DNA from: Punica granatum
Lineage: Eukaryota > Streptophyta > Magnoliopsida > Myrtales > Lythraceae
Assembly: GCF_007655135.1 (NCBI RefSeq)
Contig: NC_045131.1
Location: 17,902,001 to 17,966,000 of the forward strand
DNA length: 64,000 nucleotides
Direction: 5' to 3'
Shown: one piece after another, positions 59,013 through 64,000 of the stretch
Layout of the letters: each line of letters starts with the position of its first letter
Numbering within the stretch: the first letter of the stretch is position 1
Program-made: the position numbers and the translations under genes
The notes under the pieces: generated by a model
What the model saw: only the letters and a program-made list of their open reading frames with translations
Database searches by the model: none
Told to the model about the DNA's origin: nothing

Positions 59013-59163
59013 CTTAGTCCGATTAAGTAATGTCTCAAGTTTGAGTCATTGTGAATACATAAAATCCATACTTGGAGAGCTTTATCCCTTAGTAAGCCGA
59101 CGTGACTCGACTGAATTAGTCGGAGCCCAATTAAGCTTTCGGATAAGAGGGTTCACACAAAAA
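59013..59163 (+). mobile_element. SINE with perfect 18-bp target duplication
   Basis: About 151 bp ending in an A tail and flanked by AAAATCATTTGGGTATTT at 58995-59012 and 59164-59181. A box B-like word (AAGTTTGAGTC) lies near its start; box A is not visible, so it is probably 5'-truncated. No coding capacity. A-tail plus long direct duplication is the hallmark of LINE-driven insertion. Confidence 0.82.
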
Positions 59164-59999
59164 AAAATCATTTGGGTATTTTGATTTCGATTATTTAAGC
59201 AACCACATGTTACATATGATTAATTGAATTATCAAAATTTCAGTATTCAAACTTTAACTTTTTCATTTACATGAATTTCAAGTATAAATGTTCAAAATTC
59301 TTAATTAAATATACATATTGCATGCAATTTTGTTTTTACTTATATATAATGATAATTTGAAAACTAATTAGTGCATAATACGTGTACCAATTCTCTTTTA
59401 CTATGTGTATTATAGCCGTTTCTAGTTTTATCCTTATTGGACCGACCCTTCTCAAATTTTGATTAACCCACACTGGACTTTTTGGATTTTATTGGGTGTG
59501 TTGCATTCTGAAAAAACAACCCGTTGATTCCATACAATTAGCTCTGATGTAGTAACCGTCCTCTCTCTCTCTCTCTCTCTCTCACTCACTCTCTCTCTCT
59601 CTCTCTCAGTGTACATATACTTCTGAAATTCTTTGGTTGTCCATAAAAGTCGTGGTGGGTGGTGAAGGCCTGTGGAGGTGACCAGAAACCTCATGTTGAA
59701 AAGGATCGGGAGATATACACAACAAGACAAGATGAATGAGAAAATATTATGTCAGGACAGAAAGATTGAAAGGAACAAAGGAAAACAATAAGAAATTGTT
59801 ATAAAGCTCTTGTCCTTGCGATTGATATGATCCTGAACTTTTGGAAATGGGATATTTATAAATAGGATTATATCAATTAAATAGGTTAATGGATATCTTT
59901 CCGATTTTTTAGAGAAAAATTTTTGTGACCTTATCGCACCACATGATATAAAGAAATACCAATTAGATTGCAAAATAAAAGGGATGAGTGTTACCAACT
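59164..59999. other. Intergenic DNA with CT microsatellite
   Basis: CT tract at 59560-59608 with one interruption. A TATA-like 'ctatttataaatat' on the minus strand near 59853 may belong to the 3' LTR of the gypsy derivative to the right. No gene. Confidence 0.4.
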
Positions 60000-61490
60000 A
60001 GATAGACTTGTAGGTTTGAATCGGTTGTAGCTTCTTGTTCCACATGCATCTCACCCAAGGGCTCGACTTCTCCTCTAAGGACAGGCAATATCAGCCTTTA
60101 CATGGTTTGTTGGATTTGCTTGGCTGGTGCTCTTATACTTAGTCCAGCTAGCACATGCATGTCCTAAAGCCCGCCTTCCTGCTCGACCTCGTCATTCTGG
60201 GATCCTTCTGCATGCCCGTGCAAAGGGTCCTCTAGCTGAATCATATCATTCCCCCTCTCCTAAAAAAGATTCGTTCTCCAATTTGCATCCACATTAAAAG
60301 GGGAATGATTAGAAACGTTAACGGTAGAACTCACTTAGTACTCACCTGGAATATCCAACTTGTATGGATTATCGTCAATTTGATGCTCAACCCATTTGAT
60401 TGGTGGGACATTTGCTTGAGAAAAACATCCTTGAATTCCCGCAAATGAGATGTAGTAATATAGGGCAACGAAGAATCAAGATTAGTAGTAAAAAAGTAGG
60501 CCTCTTTGTTAAAAAACAAGATCATTTGCCTATTTCCCTTAAACACACTCTTGATCTCTCCTTCTTTTGTAATGAAACTTATTTTATCTTCCACTTTCTT
60601 TACCAATGCTAAACTCTCAATCTTTTCTTTTTCACCATTCTCTTTTCTACTCTTCACTTCTCTTTCGTTTCTCTCATGTTCACACTCCTTTTCTTTTTTC
60701 AGTTCTAGCCATACTTTCACTTTTCTTTATGTTTGCATCCATAGACAGGATGGCAGAGGCACAAGCGTAACCTTTCGACCATCTTTTTCGAAGCTATGCC
60801 AATTCTTGTAATCATCATGTATAGCTCGCGGGTCAAATTTTCAAGGCCTACCTAGTAGTAAATGGCTTGCATTCATGGGGACTACATCACATAAGACTTC
60901 ATTAATGTTCCTCCTAATTTTAAATGAGACTATGGCCTATTTGGTTACTTTCATCTCGTCGCTCTCATTCAGCCATTTGAGCCTACATGGCCTCGAATGC
61001 TTTTGGGTGCGCAAGCCAAGTTTATCCGCCATCAATGTGCTTTCTACATTCACACAATTGCCTCCATCAAAGACAAACCACACACCCGATCTTTCAAATT
61101 GCATCGAATGTAGAATATGTTTTCTCTTTGCAACACGTCACTATCTTCTTTTGCTTGAACATGGAGAGCTCGCAAAACAACTAAAGCTTCGCTATTGATA
61201 GAATCTCAGCAACTCTTTTAATTCGAGTGAAGGCATTGAATCATTATTAATATCCCCCATACTAATTGGAGGAATGGGCTGACGTTGGATGAGTCTCCTA
61301 GTGTGCGGCGAAGGCGCTCCTAGCAAAAATTCAAACCGCTTATCTCGTCTATCCAACCGATCACAAACCCCATCAAAAACCACATTCATACACTAAAATT
61401 GTCGTTGCATATCTCGGATCATCACGCTATGATAAGCCTTTTCATTATTTTAATCATTTTCGCTACTTTCTCGTGACATGGTGAAACTTG
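60000..61490 (-). mobile_element. Gypsy deletion derivative (gag start, protease, integrase tail)
   Basis: Minus-strand order: gag start near 61482 (FDGVCDRLDRRDKRFEF), then a jump to protease (FDGGNCVNVESTLMADKLGL near 61050; DVVPMNASHLLLGRP near 60850), then the linker before RT (NLDSSLPYITTSHLREFKDV, 60430-60490). It then fuses directly at about 60365 to a chromatin/integrase-tail sequence (DDNPYKLDIPGEY). Most of gag, RT, RNase H and integrase are missing. The parent was a plant gypsy of the type with a DGG protease motif. Stops remain in the surviving parts. LTR boundaries were not resolved. Confidence 0.75.
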
Positions 61491-62194
61491 CATGTAAAAT
61501 GTTAGAAATATAATGGACCTCACATACTTTCTTGTTTGTTTACACTCAATTCAATGTCATACAAGTACTCGTGTTTCACTCAATTTTAGACTTTTACCCT
61601 TAGATATATTCGTCCACTCTTGCCTTTTCACTCTTTTAATTTTTTACTCAAAGTTCTTGATAAACTAACCAATTCAATTACAAGGATAAATCATTTGATC
61701 AGCACGAAACATTTACAATATCAATTTACAGGCTGAATCAAATTGGGAAGCAAGCCAAGTCAAGGAAAGAAATAACATGGTAAATGAAGTCAAGGAAACA
61801 CAATCGGATGGAAAAGGAAATTTTTTGGGAATAAAGGAAACCAAGATAAAGGGAAACTATATAGATGGAAGGATGGAATGATTTAAGGAGATAAGAAAGG
61901 AATGTGACACAAGGATAATGACAGATATGGAAGGAAATGAAATGAAAACTTTGGAATTCTTAACTTACTTGTATAGCAATGGTTTATCTAAGAAAGCTCA
62001 TTTTCCCCAGAAATCAAGATTTCACCAACAATTGCTATTTCCTTTCTTTCTTTTTTTCTTTCCTTTTTTTTATACAACTTCTTTTTTCTTCTTTTCTTCT
62101 CTTTTCCTTTTTTTGGTTTTTTTTGGACGAATTTTCTCTTTTGCTAAGACCTTTTCAAACAGAAGCTAATATTCTAGGTTTCTTACAGCGATTG
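61491..62194. other. Unassigned AT- and pyrimidine-rich DNA
   Basis: May contain the 5' LTR of the gypsy derivative, but no matching partner or PBS was found. A pyrimidine-rich stretch lies at 62030-62150. Its open frame at 61918-62169 is low complexity. Confidence 0.35.
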
Positions 62195-64000
62195 TGTCAG
62201 CACCCCATTTTGGCCCACTGGCTTCCCGCGCGAGGATTCCTGACTGAAGCTCGGGACACTATTCATCGCCCGGCAATCAGAGGCAAATATGCGGGCACGG
62301 GGCCAGGAGCAGTAGGAGAAGAGCACAATCCACTGAGAAAGACGGAAGAGAGCAGTCAGAAGAATGAACGGATAAGGAATCCCGAAGACAGCGGAGCTGG
62401 CACTGTGGCACTATTCATCACCGAGTCACCGAAGCACCGAAAGGTGCCCAATATGGGACTCCAAAAATCCCTCTCAGTGCCAAAGTGACCAATGACACGT
62501 CCGGGCGCATTTCCGGGGCATCTTGCTTAGGCCGGGACACCTTGATCCCCCACGGACGCCTTTTCTGACAGAGCTCCCGGGGTTCGCTCCACTGACAAGC
62601 AAACGGCCCCTCAAAACGGGTCTACGGGCGCCCAGGGACCACCAGGGCCGGGGAGCAAGCTTCAGACAACCTTCCGGAACTCGGCTCGGTCTCCCGAAGT
62701 ACGTTTCAGTGGTCACGAACGCCTCCCGGCGAACCTTCGGGTATTCCTACGGAAAGCAGAGACCACAACGATCTCTGAGTACCTCACGATAATCTCCAAG
62801 CACCTCAAGGCATTCAGGGCACACCGAGAAAATCCCAGTCAAGGTCCCTAGGTCTTCCCGGGCCAACGGTCCCCGATCGAGGATGACGAGCCAACAATCC
62901 CTCACGGGGCAAAAGGATCGTCAAAATGAATGATAGGATGCACAAAGAACAATCGGGGATCAAGGGGCACTAAATTCCACTCCGAACGTCTAAACAGGGC
63001 AAAACCGACTCCCGAGGCACCGAGTCGCCCGAACGTCCGTTCACGCGACGCATGGCGATATTAGATTCATTCAAATCTTCGTCGTTCAAGCATTCCAAAT
63101 CTTCAAATTAATCGGACATCGGAGGTCGGACGCGAGCTCAATCAAGTCTCAAGCGTTTGCCGACTTTTCTCCTAATCGGATGGGACCCACAGCTTAGCCA
63201 AGCCAAGCCATCAAGCCGCGGCTCAACCCCAAGCCACGGCTCAACCCTCGGCTCCGAATTGACAGCCCCAAGCCGCGGCTCAAACCCCCATGACCGGCGG
63301 CTCCTCTCCCCTCCACCACACAATTCAAACTCCTCTTACACCCATCACCTCTCCATCACCTCCCATCAACTTCCCTTTGCTTTTCCCTCACTCAACATGA
63401 CATTTTCCCCTCATTAATGCTCCTCTAATTTTCGGCAGCCCCCCCAATGCAATTCGGCAGCCACTTAGCACGCAAAACCGCACTTAACTTCACTTAATCA
63501 CACCGTTAGAGCTCCCTATAAGTTCCCATTCATCATTAACTCTAATCACTTCTTCATTCTCACTCTCTCTCAAGCCAACTTCTCCCTAAAACCCTCTCAA
63601 CTTTCAGCCCACACCCAAGTCTCGTCCAACCCCTTGCCAAGGCCGAAACCGGCCAAAATCATCGGAAAACCACCCGGTATTCCGGTAACCACCCGACCCG
63701 ACTTAAGCCAAAAATCATCAAACTTCCTAGCCTACATATTTCCCACCCCCTAAGCCCATTTCTGGGCTTAGATTTTCGATTTGAGGTCCCTAACACCCCG
63801 TTCCAGCCGAAAACATAATCGGGTTCCTAGAGCATACCCGCGCGCACCGGACACTTCCTCGACGTGCCATTTCTTCCCACGACTTCGGAGAGTCGTGCCA
63901 TCACGTTCAAAGGGTTCCTCACAACCCTCACCCTCCCCCGTGAAGAGATGGTCACGGTCCGAGGGCCGATCAACCGTGCATAACCTCCGTTCATTCGTTC
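62195..64000 (+). mobile_element. Start of another giant LTR, cut by the window end
   Basis: Begins TGTCAGCACCCCATTTTGG, the family terminus, in plus orientation. A TATA-like CTATAAG at 63516-63522, followed by a leader with 'ctcactctctctcaagcc', mirrors the promoter layout of 28994-34285. Further similarity is patchy, so it is a diverged relative. Whether it is a solo LTR or a full element lies outside the window. Confidence 0.65.

Noticed and set aside
61918..62488. Phe/Ser-rich frame running into the LTR at 62195
   Set aside because: Encoded by a pyrimidine-rich tract and crosses the LTR boundary; not a gene.

Overview
This window is nuclear DNA of a flowering plant, probably a eudicot. 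The evidence is AT-rich intergenic DNA, long GA/CT and TA tracts, one intron-bearing plant-specific gene, and dense nested plant transposons (copia, gypsy, TRIM, L1-type LINE, SINE, CACTA, hAT, Mutator-like MITE, Harbinger) plus remains of an endogenous plant pararetrovirus. I cannot name the species. No rRNA, genuine tRNA gene or CRISPR was seen.

Host gene. The only host gene I can defend lies on the minus strand at 8374-10447. It is a two-exon DUF3527-family protein of 639 residues, with a probable spliced 5' leader (exon ending at 11302) and a GA/CT-rich promoter near 11400-11770. The 3 kb downstream of it (5394-8373) has no clear ORF and may be 3' transcribed sequence.

Left part (1-18488): a complete TRIM retrotransposon (211-1084), an old giant-LTR fragment (1370-3840), a hAT MITE carrying a tRNA-like core (4840-5385), the host gene, an LTR-like block with a 153-bp tandem repeat (12770-15040), a foldback element (15575-16215), and a CACTA-type element (16813-18296) with a Mutator-like MITE inserted in it (17222-17800).

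Middle part (18489-39090): two copies of one repeat, A and B. Each has been split by later insertions, so each serves as an empty-site reference for the other. Copy A carries a gag-only gypsy element (19097-21510) and a 5'-truncated LINE (22045-26200). Copy B carries a copia element (27553-38002), itself split by a 5.3-kb solo LTR (28994-34285). The A/B repeat holds a tandem array of roughly 58-bp units, each able to form two small hairpins whose stems change in a base-paired way between units.

Right part (39091-64000): an inverted duplication of a Harbinger transposase fragment (40590-41922), then two head-to-tail, decayed copies of an endogenous caulimovirid (41928-54989, spacing 5326 bp). 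The second copy is split by another 5.3-kb solo LTR in the opposite orientation (48686-53986). There follow a truncated piece of the same LTR family, AT-rich DNA with a SINE, a gypsy deletion derivative (about 60000-61490) and the start of a further giant LTR running off the window end (62195-64000). Almost every protein-like reading frame outside the host gene is a decayed mobile-element or viral fragment.
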